DNA from: Paracoccus sp. JM45
GTDB taxonomy: Bacteria; Pseudomonadota; Alphaproteobacteria; Rhodobacterales; Rhodobacteraceae
Direction of reading: 5' to 3'
NCBI RefSeq assembly: GCF_003590715.1
Contig: NZ_QQVY01000018.1
Location: forward strand, 1-38,951
Length of the DNA stretch: 38,951 nt
The notes below the pieces were generated by a model. It was not told the origin of the DNA. It was given only the letters and a program-made list of their open reading frames with translations, and did no database searches. Below are positions 25,030 to 35,792 of the stretch, piece by piece (positions within the stretch are counted from its first letter, which is position 1; every line of letters begins with the position of its first letter). A program made the position numbers and the translations under genes.

Positions 25030-25677
25030 TTATGCATCCAGTGCTTTGGCAATTTCCGCACCGACCTGATCCATTGCCGCCAGACCGTCGACACGCGACA
25101 GCTTTTCCTTGGCATAGTAATAGCCGATCAGCGGCGACGTCTTTTTATAATATTCCAGCAGACGCGTCTTCAGGCTGTCTGCATTGTCATCCGCGCGACG
25201 CTTCAGATCGGTCGAGCCACAGACATCACAGACTCCCTCTTTGGCGGTCGGTTTGGTTTCATCGTGGTAAACCTCACCGCAGTTGCCACAGGTATAGCGT
25301 CCGGTGATGCGACGCACCAATGCCTCATCGTCAACCTGCATTTCGATGACAGCATCAAGGTTCATGCCGGTTTCGGCCAGCAGATCCCCAAGCGCGTCTG
25401 CCTGTGCCAAAGTGCGCGGGAAGCCGTCGAAGATGAAACCGTTCCCGCCATTCGCAAGCTGTTCACGGATAAGGCCGATAACGATCTCGTCTGTGACCAG
25501 CTCGCCGCGGTCCATGACCTCGGCGACGCGCTTGCCCATCTCGGTTCCCGAACTGCGGGCGGCGCGCAGCATGTCACCAGTGGACAGCTGGACCAAGCCA
25601 CGCTCCTCGACCAGGCGGCGGGCCTGGGTGCCCTTGCCGGCACCTGGTGGCCCCAGCAGGATAATATTGATGGTCAT
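25030..25677 (-). CDS. adk: Adenylate kinase
   Basis: A 215-residue enzyme that interconverts ATP + AMP and 2 ADP. The P-loop is GPPGAGKGT (9-17), the AMP site is STGDMLR and the [10 protein letters not shown] motif is present. The LID carries four cysteines, Cys130, Cys133, Cys150 and Cys153 ([18 protein letters not shown]), so it is a zinc-binding long form. It sits between secY and rpsM, the common alphaproteobacterial position, with 66 bp to secY and 178 bp to rpsM. Confidence 0.98.
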   Translation of the reverse strand: MTINIILLGPPGAGKGTQARRLVEERGLVQLSTGDMLRAARSSGTEMGKRVAEVMDRGELVTDEIVIGLIREQLANGGNGFIFDGFPRTLAQADALGDLLAETGMNLDAVIEMQVDDEALVRRITGRYTCGNCGEVYHDETKPTAKEGVCDVCGSTDLKRRADDNADSLKTRLLEYYKKTSPLIGYYYAKEKLSRVDGLAAMDQVGAEIAKALDA

Positions 25678-25743
25678 GGCGTGTCCCCCTCAGGCTGGCC
25701 GTTTTTCGGCCGTCTTTAGCGTCATGTGACTACTGTGTCCGGT

Positions 25744-27114
<1,371 letters not shown>

Positions 27115-27138
27115 GTGTGTCCGTCCCGTGTCATGACA

Positions 27139-27212
27139 GCGCCGCCGGCCCGTTTTCCGGGGACGGCGGCGCCTGAAAACCTAGATGCTATCTACGGGGC
27201 CTCTGCGCCCCG
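27139..27212 (-). other. Two GC-rich hairpins between rplO and secY
   Basis: Arms GCGCCGCCG (27139-27147) and CGGCGGCGC (27164-27172) enclose a CCCG/CGGG inner stem. A second stem is CGGGGC (27195-27200) with GCCCCG (27207-27212). They fill most of the 107-bp gap. Neither has a T-run on the minus strand, so they look like regulatory or processing structures ahead of secY. Confidence 0.55.
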
Positions 27213-27221
27213 ATCAACAGC

Positions 27222-27698
27222 TTATTCAGCAGCAGCCGCCTTGGCAGGCAACGTAACCTTACCACCGATCTTCTCGACTGCGTCGATTGCGGCTTTGGAA
27301 GCGCCGGTCACGACGATGGTCAGACCCGCCTTCAGTTCGCCTTTTGCCAGCAGACGGATACCGTCAAGCTTGCGGCGAACCAGACCCGATGCAACCAATG
27401 CGTCTTCGGTCAGCTCGGCTTTGCCGTCGATTTTGCCGTCATCGATGAAGCGCTGGATCTGGCCCAGGTTCACAACAGCAAAGGATTTTGCGTTCGGCGC
27501 AGTGAAACCGCGCTTGGGCAGACGACGGTACAGTGGCATCTGGCCGCCTTCGTAGCCGCCTAATGCGACGCCCGAACGCGACTTCTGACCTTTGATACCA
27601 CGGCCAGCCATCTTACCTTTGCCCGAACCAGGACCACGCGCAACGCGCTTCTTGGTACGGTTTGCGCCTTCGTTATCACGAATTTCGTGTAGTTTCAT
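27222..27698 (-). CDS. rplO: 50S ribosomal protein L15
   Basis: A 158-residue large-subunit assembly protein. The start [20 protein letters not shown] and then [20 protein letters not shown] is the standard L15 opening; GFEGGQMPL-type residues appear as [19 protein letters not shown]. The Ala-rich end is [10 protein letters not shown] followed by PAKAAAAE. The ATG at 27698 has GGAG upstream; a longer frame to 28184 would run through the opposite-strand gene and is rejected. It is cut off from rpmD by an antisense gene and a terminator, so it needs its own promoter or readthrough. Confidence 0.97.
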   Translation of the reverse strand: MKLHEIRDNEGANRTKKRVARGPGSGKGKMAGRGIKGQKSRSGVALGGYEGGQMPLYRRLPKRGFTAPNAKSFAVVNLGQIQRFIDDGKIDGKAELTEDALVASGLVRRKLDGIRLLAKGELKAGLTIVVTGASKAAIDAVEKIGGKVTLPAKAAAAE

Positions 27699-27938
27699 GT
27701 CGCTTCTCCTTCGCCGGACACACCCCAGAAGCGATACAGGGGGACACGGCATGTCGTATAAATGAATCACAATGCCACAAGGGCACCGAGCGCCTATACG
27801 CGGATTGGGAATGGCTTTCAAGCGATCCGACAGCCACAACGCCAAGGTTTTCGCAGCGTCCCACGTGCTTGTGTCTTGAGAACACGCCACGTCCAGCCCA
27901 TCAAACGCCAACCCATTTCCAAAAAGCAGCTTCGATCC
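27699..27938. other. 240-bp divergent gap upstream of rplO and the exported-protein gene
   Basis: This gap must hold the promoter for rplO-secY (minus) and for the plus-strand gene. The minus strand has TATACG at 27760-27755 and TTGTGG at 27780-27775, but they are only 14 bp apart. No convincing consensus promoter was found on either strand. Confidence 0.4.
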
Positions 27939-28556
27939 ATGCGTATCATTCTGACAACCGTCGCCATTGCTCTGTCGTTTCCCCCTGCCCTGCTGGCCGC
28001 AGAACCGACGATGTGCAGCACACGCATCAATGGGAAGGATATTGTTCTGGGTTACGACAAAGAGGAAGCGAAGCTTTCCGAACGCTATTCCAGGCGGGAA
28101 CAGCTGGCCGCCCGTGTCGGACGCCACGACTGCCCCAGCTATGTCGTGCTGCGCAGTCTGACCCCTGAACTGACCGATGATCAACGGCTGCCCTTTTGCC
28201 TGCGTCAGGACGAGGACTCCGATTCTGTCATCGGTTATGATCTTGGCGATCGCGACGCATGGGGACGCTGCAAGGTGGCGTCATCTTCGGTATGTAGTCG
28301 GGTTAATCAAGCAACAGGCGCAGCGGGGGCACTGACATCGACCGCCGCGCGAAAGTCTGTTGCCGGACTACATGCATTACCCGATGCCTCCGGTGCGGTG
28401 ATTGTCAGCGGAACCGGCAGTGTCATTTCCGGAGCATTGGCGTCCCTTGGCGGGGCGGCTGCCGTAGTCGCCGCGTCACCCGTCTTGTTAACAGGCGCGG
28501 CGGTGTCTGTCGTCGCGGTCGGCGGAACGGTTTATGCTTGCCGGGCCGAAAACTAA
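27939..28556 (+). CDS. Predicted exported protein, six cysteines and Gly/Ala-rich hydrophobic tail, unknown function
   Basis: I do not recognise this 205-residue protein. It has a clear signal peptide ([20 protein letters not shown], cleavage likely before EPT). The mature part (about 22-122) is charged and holds Cys26, 65, 87, 111 and 119, suited to periplasmic disulfides. The tail (about 150-200) is hydrophobic, rich in Gly, Ala, Val and Ser, resembling a glycine-zipper membrane hairpin, and ends YACRAEN with Cys201. It lies on the opposite strand between rpmD and rplO. The ATG at 27939 is chosen because the signal peptide begins there; upstream in-frame residues look non-coding. The ribosome binding site is weak. 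Confidence 0.75.
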   Translation: MRIILTTVAIALSFPPALLAAEPTMCSTRINGKDIVLGYDKEEAKLSERYSRREQLAARVGRHDCPSYVVLRSLTPELTDDQRLPFCLRQDEDSDSVIGYDLGDRDAWGRCKVASSSVCSRVNQATGAAGALTSTAARKSVAGLHALPDASGAVIVSGTGSVISGALASLGGAAAVVAASPVLLTGAAVSVVAVGGTVYACRAEN

Positions 28557-28568
28557 GGTCTGCAAACG

Positions 28569-28593
28569 AAAAACGCCCCGCTGAAGCGGGGCG
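28569..28593 (-). terminator. Intrinsic terminator after rpmD
   Basis: A perfect 8-bp stem (CGCCCCGC/GCGGGGCG, loop TGAA in plus-strand sense) is followed on the minus strand by TTTTT. It lies 26 bp past the rpmD stop and 13 bp past the end of the convergent exported-protein gene, and probably stops both to some degree. It splits the spc region before rplO. Confidence 0.9.
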
Positions 28594-28618
28594 CCTTCCT
28601 TGCCAGATTACGAATGAA

Positions 28619-28804
28619 TCAGGCTTTTTCTTCGATGATCACCACCATGTGGGGGATCTTCGCAACCATACCGCGCACTGCCGGAGTATCTTCCAGCTCG
28701 CGGGTGCGGTTCATTTTGTTCAGGCCCAGACCTTTCAGCGTAGCACGCTGAATGGCGGGACGACGGATCGGAGAACCGATCTGCTTGACGACGATCGTTG
28801 CCAT
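28619..28804 (-). CDS. rpmD: 50S ribosomal protein L30
   Basis: A 61-residue small protein of the large subunit. It starts [20 protein letters not shown] and continues with [20 protein letters not shown] and the end [18 protein letters not shown], the full L30 pattern. It is 11 bp after rpsE. It is the last gene before a strong terminator, so it ends the rpmC-rpmD transcript. Confidence 0.97.
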   Translation of the reverse strand: MATIVVKQIGSPIRRPAIQRATLKGLGLNKMNRTRELEDTPAVRGMVAKIPHMVVIIEEKA

Positions 28805-28815
28805 GTGCCTTGTCC

Positions 28816-29382
28816 TTACGCTTCGACAGCGGCGTCAGCCGGCTTGTCGTTCGAGGGCAGGATGTCAGCCACTTTCTTGCCGCGACGCTGCGCGACCGAA
28901 CGGGGGCTAGCTTCCTTTTTCAGGCCGTCCAAGGTTGCGCGGATCATGTTGTAAGGGTTTTGCGACCCTTGCGACTTCGCCACGACGTCCTGGATGCCCA
29001 GCATTTCGAACACAGCGCGCATCGGACCACCAGCGATGATGCCGGTACCCGGAACGGCGGTGCGCATGATCACTTTACCGGCGCCATGACGGCCTTCCAT
29101 GTCGTGATGCAGCGTACGACCGTCGCGCAGCGGAACGCGGATCAGACCACGCTTTGCTTGCTCGGTTGCTTTACGGATCGCCTCGGGGACCTCTTTGGCC
29201 TTACCCTTGCCGAAACCGACGCGGCCGCGCTGGTCACCAACAACGACCAAAGCAGCAAAGCCGAAGCGCTTACCACCCTTGACGGTTTTCGACACGCGGT
29301 TGATCGCAACCAAGCGATCCTGGAATTCCGGGTTTTCTTCGCGGTCATTGCGACCGCCCCGGCGGTTGTCACGTTCTGCCAT
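28816..29382 (-). CDS. rpsE: 30S ribosomal protein S5
   Basis: A 188-residue protein of the 30S decoding-fidelity region. The double-stranded RNA-binding fold shows [20 protein letters not shown] and [20 protein letters not shown]; the C-terminal half has [19 protein letters not shown]. The N-terminus has an extra basic stretch ([13 protein letters not shown]) and the C-terminus is acidic, both common in alphaproteobacteria. It lies 112 bp after rplR, and that gap holds strong hairpins. Confidence 0.98.
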   Translation of the reverse strand: MAERDNRRGGRNDREENPEFQDRLVAINRVSKTVKGGKRFGFAALVVVGDQRGRVGFGKGKAKEVPEAIRKATEQAKRGLIRVPLRDGRTLHHDMEGRHGAGKVIMRTAVPGTGIIAGGPMRAVFEMLGIQDVVAKSQGSQNPYNMIRATLDGLKKEASPRSVAQRRGKKVADILPSNDKPADAAVEA

Positions 29383-29401
29383 GAGGCATTCCTTATACGG
29401 T

Positions 29402-29488
29402 GGCGCGCTTACCGCGCCGTTTATCCGATTCAGGTGGATGCAAGCATCCCCGAATCATCGGGGTGGCGCATCGTTAAATGCGCCACCC
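29402..29488 (-). promoter_or_regulatory. Structured rplR-rpsE intergenic mRNA
   Basis: Three hairpins in 112 bp: GGCGCG/CGCGCC (29402-29418), CCCCGA-atca-TCGGGG (29448-29463) and GGGTGGCGCAT-cgttaa-ATGCGCCACCC (29461-29488, a perfect 11-bp stem). The last two share bases 29461-29463, so they compete. No T-run follows. Candidate switch, processing site or ribosomal-protein binding site. Confidence 0.6.
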
Positions 29489-29494
29489 GCAACA

Positions 29495-29854
29495 TTAGAA
29501 CTTCAGACCACCTTCACGGGCGGCGTCAGCCAATGCTTTGACCTTACCGTGGAAAATAAAGCCACCGCGGTCGAAGACAACTTCTTCCACGCCAGCTGCT
29601 TTCGCACGCTCGGCAATTGCCGCACCGATTTTCGATGCTGCTTCGACATTATTCTTGCCTACCAGACCAAAATCCTTCTCCAGCGTGCTGGCCGCAGCCA
29701 GAGTCACGCCGTTCAGATCGTCGATGACCTGAACCGAGATGTTTTTGGACGAGCGATGGATCGACAGGCGCGGACGCCCGTTCGACATTGCCCGCAGTTT
29801 GTTCCGCACGCGCAAGCGGCGCTTCTGGAACAGCTCTTGCTTTTTCAGTGCCAT
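29495..29854 (-). CDS. rplR: 50S ribosomal protein L18
   Basis: A 119-residue protein that binds 5S rRNA in the central protuberance. It has the basic start ([20 protein letters not shown]), the [20 protein letters not shown] core and the end [20 protein letters not shown]. The length fits the family. It is 12 bp after rplF and followed by the structured gap before rpsE. Confidence 0.97.
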   Translation of the reverse strand: MALKKQELFQKRRLRVRNKLRAMSNGRPRLSIHRSSKNISVQVIDDLNGVTLAAASTLEKDFGLVGKNNVEAASKIGAAIAERAKAAGVEEVVFDRGGFIFHGKVKALADAAREGGLKF

Positions 29855-29866
29855 TTCATGCGCCCC

Positions 29867-30400
29867 TTACTTCTTCTTGCCTTCCTTACGGAAAACATAC
29901 TCGCCCTTATAGCGAATGCCTTTGCCCTTATAGGGCTCGGGCTTGCGCCATTCGCGAATGTTTGCCGCAACCTGGCCGACCAATTGCTGGTCGATACCTT
30001 CGACAATGATTTCCGTCTGTTTCGGGGACGTGATGGTCACGCCTTCCGGAATAGCGAAGTTCACGTCGTGCGAATAACCCAAAGCCAGCTTCAGAACCGA
30101 ACCCTGCATCGTGGCGCGGTAACCCACACCCTGAATTTCCAGTTCTTTCTTGAAGCCTTGCGAAACGCCAACCGTCAGGTTCTCGATCATCGAGCGGGTC
30201 AGACCCCACTGTTGACGAGCACGCTTGGAATTGCCGCGTGGCTTTACGCTGACGACATTGTCGTCAAGCGAGATGTTCACATCATCGGTGGCAGTGAAGG
30301 TCCGGGTGCCTTTCGGCCCCTTGACTTCGATCTGCTGACCTTTGATTTCGGCCGTCACGCCCTGGGGCAGTTCGACCGGCTTTTTACCAATCCGAGACAT
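29867..30400 (-). CDS. rplF: 50S ribosomal protein L6
   Basis: A 177-residue protein near the factor-binding site. It opens [20 protein letters not shown] and has the duplicated L6 fold; the second repeat ends with the signature [20 protein letters not shown]. The length equals E. coli L6. It is 12 bp after rpsH, within the rpmC-rpmD transcript. Confidence 0.98.
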   Translation of the reverse strand: MSRIGKKPVELPQGVTAEIKGQQIEVKGPKGTRTFTATDDVNISLDDNVVSVKPRGNSKRARQQWGLTRSMIENLTVGVSQGFKKELEIQGVGYRATMQGSVLKLALGYSHDVNFAIPEGVTITSPKQTEIIVEGIDQQLVGQVAANIREWRKPEPYKGKGIRYKGEYVFRKEGKKK

Positions 30401-30412
30401 CTGCTGCCCTCC

Positions 30413-30808
30413 TTAGAACACGGTGCAGAGAACTTCGCCGCCAACATTGGCATTGCGAGCTGCTGCATCCGACATGACGCCCTTCGGAGTCGAGACGATT
30501 GAAACGCCCAGACCCTGACGAACTTGCGGGATAGCTTTTGCGCCGGTGTAAACCCGACGACCCGGCTTCGACACGCGCGACACTTCACGGATAACCGGGA
30601 TGCCGTCGTGGTACTTCAGGCCGATGTGCAGCTCGTGGTGGCCGGCATCGGTGGTTACAGCCTCGTATCCGCGGATGTAACCTTCGCTTTGCAGCACGTC
30701 CAGAACCCAAGCGCGCAGCTTGGAGGCCGGGGTGCGAACGGTCGATTTGCCGCGCATCTGCGCATTGCGGATGCGTGTCAGCATATCGCCGAGAGGATCG
30801 TTCATCAT
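30413..30808 (-). CDS. rpsH: 30S ribosomal protein S8
   Basis: A 131-residue central-domain assembly protein that, in E. coli, represses the spc operon by binding its mRNA. The start is [20 protein letters not shown] and the end is [20 protein letters not shown] with GGEVLCTVF, both diagnostic. Two ATG codons are adjacent (30808 and 30805); the first has the better spacing from AGGGGG. A longer frame to 30868 would overlap rpsN. Confidence 0.97.
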   Translation of the reverse strand: MMNDPLGDMLTRIRNAQMRGKSTVRTPASKLRAWVLDVLQSEGYIRGYEAVTTDAGHHELHIGLKYHDGIPVIREVSRVSKPGRRVYTGAKAIPQVRQGLGVSIVSTPKGVMSDAAARNANVGGEVLCTVF

Positions 30809-30821
30809 GTTATGTGCCCCC

Positions 30822-31127
30822 TTACCAGCTGGACTTGACCAGGCCGGGGATCTGACCGTGCGAGCCAAGCTCGCGCAGCATGATCCGCGACAGTTTCAAT
30901 TTGCGGTAATACGCATGCGGACGACCGGTCAGTTGGCACCGGTTGTGCAGACGCGTAGCCGAAGAATTGCGCGGCAATTCGGCCAGCTTCAGCGTGGCCT
31001 TAAAGCGCTCTTCCATCGGGCGGGATTGGTCATGAACGATCTCGTTCAGTTCGGCGCGCTTTGCAGCGTACTTCTGAACCAGACGTTCGCGCTTCTTCTC
31101 GCGTTCGACCATGGATTTCTTTGCCAT
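30822..31127 (-). CDS. rpsN: 30S ribosomal protein S14 (zinc-free long form)
   Basis: A 101-residue protein of the 30S head. It starts [20 protein letters not shown] and carries [20 protein letters not shown] with the end [15 protein letters not shown]. It lacks the CxxC...CxxC zinc ribbon of short S14 forms, so it is the zinc-independent type. It is 20 bp after rplE and 13 bp before rpsH. Confidence 0.97.
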   Translation of the reverse strand: MAKKSMVEREKKRERLVQKYAAKRAELNEIVHDQSRPMEERFKATLKLAELPRNSSATRLHNRCQLTGRPHAYYRKLKLSRIMLRELGSHGQIPGLVKSSW

Positions 31128-31147
31128 ATCTTCTTTCCCTCCGCGAC

Positions 31148-31708
31148 TCAGCTGGTGAACGGCATGTTGAAATGCTTCAACAGTGACTTCGCTACCGCGT
31201 CGGTCGTCGCGGTGGTGCAGATGATGATGTCCATCCCCAGAACTTCGTCGACCTTGTCGAAGTTGATTTCCGGGAACACGATGTGCTCTTTCAAACCCAT
31301 CGCATAGTTGCCGCGACCGTCGAACGAGGTCGGCTTCACGCCGCGGAAGTCACGGACACGAGGCAGTGCGATGTTGATCAAGCGATCCATGAAATCGTAC
31401 ATACGGTCACCGCGCAGGGTCACCTTGCAGCCAAGCGGCATCTCTTCACGAACGCGGAAGCCGGCAATCGACTTCTTTGCATAGGTGATGACAGCTTTTT
31501 GGCCGGCGATCAGCGACAGCTCTTCAGCAGCCTGCTTGACCTTTTTGGTGTCCTTGACAGCTTCACCAACACCCATGTTCAGGACGATCTTGTCCAGACG
31601 CGGAAGCTGCATGTCGCTTTTATATCCGAACTCTTCTTTCAAAGCGGCACGGATGGTGTCGTTGTACTGCGCGCGAAGACGCGGAGTGTATTTGGTTGCG
31701 TCCAACAT
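31148..31708 (-). CDS. rplE: 50S ribosomal protein L5
   Basis: A 186-residue 5S rRNA-binding protein that contacts the P-site tRNA. Motifs are [20 protein letters not shown], then [20 protein letters not shown] with [16 protein letters not shown], and the end [20 protein letters not shown]. Its ATG overlaps the rplX stop (TAATG), indicating translational coupling. Confidence 0.98.
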   Translation of the reverse strand: MLDATKYTPRLRAQYNDTIRAALKEEFGYKSDMQLPRLDKIVLNMGVGEAVKDTKKVKQAAEELSLIAGQKAVITYAKKSIAGFRVREEMPLGCKVTLRGDRMYDFMDRLINIALPRVRDFRGVKPTSFDGRGNYAMGLKEHIVFPEINFDKVDEVLGMDIIICTTATTDAVAKSLLKHFNMPFTS

Positions 31709-32013
31709 TAGATCACGTCTCCCGTGGTCTTGGCGAAGCGGACTTTCTTGCCGTCTTCCTCGCGGAAGCCGACACGGGTCGCTTTACCGTTCACGTCCAT
31801 CAGGGCCAGGTTCGACAGATGGATCGGCATGGATTTCTCCACACGACCGCCCTGCGAGGTCTGAGTCTGACGCGTGTGACGGATCGCAACATTGATACCG
31901 TCAACGATGGCCTTCTGGTCCTTAGGCATCACAGTGGTGATTTCACCCTGCTTGCCCTTATCCTTGCCGGCCAAAACGACAACCTTGTCGCCTTTTTTAA
32001 GCTTGGCAGCCAT
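31708..32013 (-). CDS. rplX: 50S ribosomal protein L24
   Basis: A 101-residue assembly-initiator protein of the large subunit with a KOW motif ([20 protein letters not shown]). [20 protein letters not shown] with [11 protein letters not shown] is typical. Its start overlaps the rplN stop and its stop overlaps the rplE start, both as TAATG, so rplN, rplX and rplE should be translated in sequence. Confidence 0.97.
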   Translation of the reverse strand: MAAKLKKGDKVVVLAGKDKGKQGEITTVMPKDQKAIVDGINVAIRHTRQTQTSQGGRVEKSMPIHLSNLALMDVNGKATRVGFREEDGKKVRFAKTTGDVI

Positions 32014-32381
32014 TACAGCACCTCCGGCGCTAGCGAGATGATCTTCATGAAGCTTTTTGCACGAAGCTCACGAACGACCGGTCCGAAAATACGCGTACCG
32101 ACCGGCTCACCCTGGTTGTTCAGGATGACGGCAGCATTGCGATCAAAACGGATCGAGGTACCGTCTTCACGGTTAACTTCTTTTGCGGTGCGGACGACTA
32201 CGGCCTTACGGACGTCGCCTTTTTTAACCCGGCCCCGCGGGATGGCTTCCTTGACGGAAACGACAATAATGTCGCCCACCGACGCATAGCGACGGTGCGA
32301 ACCACCCAGAACCTTGATGCACTGAACCCGGCGAGCGCCGGAGTTATCAGCAACATCCAGATTGGTCTGCATCTGGATCAT
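32013..32381 (-). CDS. rplN: 50S ribosomal protein L14
   Basis: A 122-residue protein at the subunit interface. The start [20 protein letters not shown] and the segments [20 protein letters not shown] and [20 protein letters not shown] are diagnostic. The length equals the family norm. It is 76 bp after rpsQ; that gap has a small symmetric element CCGGATTATCCGG (32406-32418). Confidence 0.98.
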   Translation of the reverse strand: MIQMQTNLDVADNSGARRVQCIKVLGGSHRRYASVGDIIVVSVKEAIPRGRVKKGDVRKAVVVRTAKEVNREDGTSIRFDRNAAVILNNQGEPVGTRIFGPVVRELRAKSFMKIISLAPEVL

Positions 32382-32457
32382 TTGGTTTCTCCCGACCTTT
32401 GGAGACCGGATTATCCGGCCCCAGGGTTTCGATCATTTCTGATCTGTAATGGTGGAC

Positions 32458-32703
32458 TTATGCCGAAGCAGCTTCGTCCAACAGGACAGTCCAGCGTTTC
32501 GTCTTCGAGATCGGGGCACATTCCGTGATACGGACGATGTCGCCGACCTTGAACTTGTTTTCCGCGTCATGTGCGCGGTATTTCTTCGAAGACCGGACGG
32601 TCTTGTGCAGCAGCGCGTGCTTGAAGCGACGCTCGACCAGAACGGTAACGGTCTGTTCGTTTTTGTCGCTGGTGACGCGGCCTTGCAGGATGCGTTTGGG
32701 CAT
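32458..32703 (-). CDS. rpsQ: 30S ribosomal protein S17
   Basis: An 81-residue OB-fold protein that binds 16S rRNA early in assembly. It has [20 protein letters not shown], then [20 protein letters not shown] and [19 protein letters not shown]. The length fits the short bacterial form. It is 12 bp after rpmC. Confidence 0.97.
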   Translation of the reverse strand: MPKRILQGRVTSDKNEQTVTVLVERRFKHALLHKTVRSSKKYRAHDAENKFKVGDIVRITECAPISKTKRWTVLLDEAASA

Positions 32704-32715
32704 GTGCCGGGCTCC

Positions 32716-32922
32716 TTAGTTCGAGGCCGCGGCTTCCGCCGCTTTCTGGTTCAAAATGGTCTTCACACGTGCGACGTCACGACGGACTTCGCGCATGCGA
32801 GCGGTGCTTGCGAGCTGGCCGGTGGCCTGCTGGAAGCGCAGGTTGAACGCTTCTTTCTTCAGCGTAACCAGCTGGTCTTTCAGCTGGTCAGGCGTGTTAT
32901 TCCTGAGTTCATTCGCGTCCAT
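32716..32922 (-). CDS. rpmC: 50S ribosomal protein L29
   Basis: A 68-residue helical hairpin near the exit tunnel, part of the docking site for trigger factor and SRP. The start [20 protein letters not shown] and then [20 protein letters not shown] fit L29, ending in an Ala-rich tail. The ATG at 32922 has GGAAAG-type spacing; an in-frame extension to 33114 runs through the rplP terminator and is rejected. It is the first gene after that terminator, so it should have its own promoter or depend on readthrough. Confidence 0.96.
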   Translation of the reverse strand: MDANELRNNTPDQLKDQLVTLKKEAFNLRFQQATGQLASTARMREVRRDVARVKTILNQKAAEAAASN

Positions 32923-32943
32923 GACGCCTCTTCCTTTCAACAT

Positions 32944-32986
32944 CACCGGAGGGCCCCTGACATCCAGGGCCACCCTGATTCCGGTG
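32944..32986 (-). promoter_or_regulatory. Structured leader before rpmC
   Basis: Outer arms CACCGGA (32944-32950) and TCCGGTG (32980-32986) enclose an inner stem CCCTG (32955-32959) with CAGGG (32965-32969). It begins 22 bp before the rpmC ATG, in the 204-bp gap after the rplP terminator. A candidate leader for autoregulation of the rpmC-rpmD transcript. Confidence 0.55.
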
Positions 32987-33063
32987 GAGTTTCGTGATGA
33001 AGGCCTGCGGATACAGGCGATTCCGTCTGTTTGCAACCCTTTATCCCGACACTGCGGGAAAAG

Positions 33064-33090
33064 AAAAACCCCGCCGATCTCTCGGCGGGG
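33064..33090 (-). terminator. Intrinsic terminator after rplP
   Basis: A perfect 9-bp stem (CCCCGCCGA/TCGGCGGGG, loop TCTC) is followed on the minus strand by TTTTTCTT. It starts 37 bp past the rplP stop. It divides the S10 group (rpsJ-rplP) from rpmC onward. Confidence 0.92.
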
Positions 33091-33126
33091 TCGGGCAGGC
33101 CTGCGATGCACCAAGGTGCGTCGGGC

Positions 33127-33540
33127 TTACCAGTCTTCGCGTGCGACGATGCGGGTCAGAACCGGCAATTTCATCGCGCCAAGGCGCAAAGCTTCGCGGG
33201 CGATGGTGTCGTTGACACCGTCGATCTCGAACATGATCCGGCCGGGGTGGACGCGGGCAGCCCAGAAATCGACCGAGCCCTTACCTTTACCCATCCGGAC
33301 TTCCGTCGGCTTCGACGAAACCGGGACATCCGGGAAAATCCGGATCCAGACACGACCCTGACGCTTCATGTGACGCGTGATCGCGCGGCGAGCCGCTTCG
33401 ATCTGGCGCGCGGTCACACGCTCGGGCTCGACAGCCTTCAGCGCGAACGAGCCGAAGTTCAGGTCGAAACCGCCTTTAGCAGCACCGTGGATACGGCCTT
33501 TGTGCTGTTTGCGGTACTTTGTACGTTTCGGTTGCAGCAT
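33127..33540 (-). CDS. rplP: 50S ribosomal protein L16
   Basis: A 137-residue protein beside the A-site tRNA and peptidyl-transferase centre. The start is [40 protein letters not shown] and [20 protein letters not shown] follow, all diagnostic. It is 12 bp after rpsC and ends the rpsJ-rplP unit at a strong terminator. Confidence 0.98.
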   Translation of the reverse strand: MLQPKRTKYRKQHKGRIHGAAKGGFDLNFGSFALKAVEPERVTARQIEAARRAITRHMKRQGRVWIRIFPDVPVSSKPTEVRMGKGKGSVDFWAARVHPGRIMFEIDGVNDTIAREALRLGAMKLPVLTRIVAREDW

Positions 33541-33552
33541 TTTGGTTACTCC

Positions 33553-34263
33553 TTACCGAGCGTCGCGGCGCGGACCGCGGGGGGCCGGACCTTCCTGAGC
33601 CTCGGCAGCGCGGCGATCATGGGCTTGCGGATCATGTTCCATGATCTCACCCTTGAAAATCCACACTTTGATGCCGATGATCCCGTAGGGGGTCGTGGCT
33701 TCGCACAGGGCATAATCGATGTCAGCACGCAGAGTGTGCAGCGGAACGCGACCTTCGCGGTACCATTCGGTACGTGCGATTTCTGCACCGCCAAGACGGC
33801 CGGCAACGTTCACACGGATACCCAAAGCACCCTGACGCATAGCGTTCTGGACCGAGCGCTTCATCGCGCGACGGAACGAAACGCGACGCTCAAGCTGCTG
33901 AGCGATCGATTCGGCAACCAGTGCCGCGTCGACGTCGGGCTTGCGCACTTCAACGATGTTCAGATGCACTTCGCTGTCGGTGAAACCGGCCAGCTTCTTG
34001 CGCAGAACTTCGATGTCCGCACCCTTTTTGCCGATGATAACACCGGGACGCGCTGCGTGAATGGTCACGCGGCACTTCTTGTGGGGGCGTTCGATGATGA
34101 CACGGCTGACGCCTGCCTGCTTGGCTTCCTTCTTGATGAATTCCCGAATTTTCAGGTCTTCAAGAAGCAGGTTACCATAGTCTTTGTCGTCGGCGTACCA
34201 GCGGCTGTCCCAAGTGCGGTTAACCTGCAGGCGCATGCCGATCGGATTGACCTTCTGACCCAT
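33553..34263 (-). CDS. rpsC: 30S ribosomal protein S3
   Basis: A 236-residue protein at the mRNA entry tunnel with helicase-like activity. The start [20 protein letters not shown], the KH domain ([20 protein letters not shown]) and the C-terminal [20 protein letters not shown] and [15 protein letters not shown] are all typical. The tail is Arg- and Pro-rich. The ATG overlaps the rplV stop (TAATG). Confidence 0.98.
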   Translation of the reverse strand: MGQKVNPIGMRLQVNRTWDSRWYADDKDYGNLLLEDLKIREFIKKEAKQAGVSRVIIERPHKKCRVTIHAARPGVIIGKKGADIEVLRKKLAGFTDSEVHLNIVEVRKPDVDAALVAESIAQQLERRVSFRRAMKRSVQNAMRQGALGIRVNVAGRLGGAEIARTEWYREGRVPLHTLRADIDYALCEATTPYGIIGIKVWIFKGEIMEHDPQAHDRRAAEAQEGPAPRGPRRDAR

Positions 34264-34643
34264 TACGCTTGCTCCTCGACTTGGCGCACCTTGATGGTGA
34301 TTTCCGAAAACGGCTTCATGATCTTGCCGAAACGACCACGTGCCCGCGGACGGCCACGCTTCATCACCAGGTTTTTGCCAACCCAGGCTTCGGCGACGAT
34401 CAGGTTGTCGACGTCAAGGCCATGGTTGTTTTCGGCGTTTGCGATAGCCGACTGAAGGCATTTCTTCACGTCGCCAGCGATACGCTTATGCGAGAAAGTC
34501 AGGTCGGTCAGGGCCTTGTCGACTTTCTTGCCGCGGATCAATTGCGCAACCAGGTTCAGCTTCTGCGGCGAGGTGCGAAGCATCTTCGTTTTTGCGAAGG
34601 CCTCGTTCTCCGCCACGCGGCGCGGATTGTTTTCCTTACCCAT
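34263..34643 (-). CDS. rplV: 50S ribosomal protein L22
   Basis: A 126-residue protein whose beta-hairpin lines the peptide exit tunnel. It shows [40 protein letters not shown] and the hairpin residues [14 protein letters not shown]. It is 5 bp after rpsS and overlaps rpsC by one base. Confidence 0.97.
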   Translation of the reverse strand: MGKENNPRRVAENEAFAKTKMLRTSPQKLNLVAQLIRGKKVDKALTDLTFSHKRIAGDVKKCLQSAIANAENNHGLDVDNLIVAEAWVGKNLVMKRGRPRARGRFGKIMKPFSEITIKVRQVEEQA

Positions 34644-34648
34644 GACGA

Positions 34649-34927
34649 TTACTTCCTCTTCGCTTTCTTGTCCGCAGCGTGACCGTAATAGGTCCGCGTG
34701 GGCGAATATTCACCGAACTTCTGGCCGATCATTTCTTCGCTGACTGCAACCGGGATATGCTTGTGCCCGTTGTAGACGCCGAAGGTCAGACCCACGAATT
34801 GTGGCAGAATGGTCGAACGACGCGACCAGATCTTGATGACGTCGGATTTTCCCGCATCACGGGCCTTTTCCGCTTTCTTGAGCACATAGGCGTCAACAAA
34901 GGGGCCCTTCCAAACAGAACGTGCCAT
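34649..34927 (-). CDS. rpsS: 30S ribosomal protein S19
   Basis: A 92-residue protein of the 30S head that bridges to the 50S subunit with S13. It starts [20 protein letters not shown] and contains [20 protein letters not shown] then YNGHKHIPV and [19 protein letters not shown]. It is 3 bp after rplB. Confidence 0.98.
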   Translation of the reverse strand: MARSVWKGPFVDAYVLKKAEKARDAGKSDVIKIWSRRSTILPQFVGLTFGVYNGHKHIPVAVSEEMIGQKFGEYSPTRTYYGHAADKKAKRK

Positions 34928-34930
34928 GGA

Positions 34931-35770
34931 TCAACGCCCCTTCTTTTTCGCGTGGCGCGAACGCAAGATATACTTGTCGGTCGCTTTATTGCTGCGGGTC
35001 TTCTTACCCTTGGTGTCTTTACCCCAAGGCGTGACCGGCGTGCGGCCACCCGAAGTACGACCTTCACCACCACCATGCGGGTGGTCGATCGGGTTCATCG
35101 CGACACCACGAACCGAAGGACGAATGCCCTTGTGACGGTTACGGCCTGCTTTACCCAGATTCTGGTTCGAGTGATCCGAGTTGGACACGGCACCGATGGT
35201 GGCCATGCATTCCTGACGGACCAGACGCAGTTCGCCCGAGGACAAACGGATCTGTGCATAGCCGCCGTCACGACCGACGAACTGTGCATAGGTGCCAGCC
35301 GAACGTGCGATCTGTCCACCCTTACCGGGCTTCAGCTCAACGTTGTGGACGATCGTACCGATGGGCATGCCGCTGAAGGGCATGGCGTTACCGGGCTTCA
35401 CGTCGACTTTTTTGCCAGCATAGACTTTGTCGCCAATGGCAAGACGCTGGGGCGCAAGGATATAAGCCTGCTCGCCGTCTTCGTACTTGACCAATGCGAT
35501 GAATGCCGTGCGGTTGGGATCGTATTCGATACGTTCGACAACAGCCGCGACGTCGAATTTCGTCCGCTTGAAATCAACGATGCGATACAAACGCTTCGCA
35601 CCGCCGCCTTGGCGACGCATGGTGATCCGTCCGGTGTTGTTCCGGCCGCCTTTCTTGGTCAGACCCTCAGTAAGGGTTTTGACCGGGCGACCTTTCCAAA
35701 GCTCCGAACGGTCGATCAGAACCAGCCCACGCTGGCCAGGCGTCGTCGGTTTATACGACTTCAATGCCAT
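34931..35770 (-). CDS. rplB: 50S ribosomal protein L2
   Basis: A 279-residue protein required for subunit joining and peptidyl transfer. Present are the start [40 protein letters not shown], and the conserved [20 protein letters not shown] with the catalytically implicated His in DHPHGGG. The end is Lys/Arg-rich. It lies 96 bp after rplW, with a 12-bp hairpin in the gap. Confidence 0.98.
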   Translation of the reverse strand: MALKSYKPTTPGQRGLVLIDRSELWKGRPVKTLTEGLTKKGGRNNTGRITMRRQGGGAKRLYRIVDFKRTKFDVAAVVERIEYDPNRTAFIALVKYEDGEQAYILAPQRLAIGDKVYAGKKVDVKPGNAMPFSGMPIGTIVHNVELKPGKGGQIARSAGTYAQFVGRDGGYAQIRLSSGELRLVRQECMATIGAVSNSDHSNQNLGKAGRNRHKGIRPSVRGVAMNPIDHPHGGGEGRTSGGRTPVTPWGKDTKGKKTRSNKATDKYILRSRHAKKKGR

Positions 35771-35792
35771 CTTTCTGTCTTCCGTTGCTTTG

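Noticed and set aside
27699..28184. Extended rplO start reaching 28184
   Set aside because: The added residues do not resemble L15 and run antisense through the signal-peptide gene; the ATG at 27698 starts the conserved [11 protein letters not shown].
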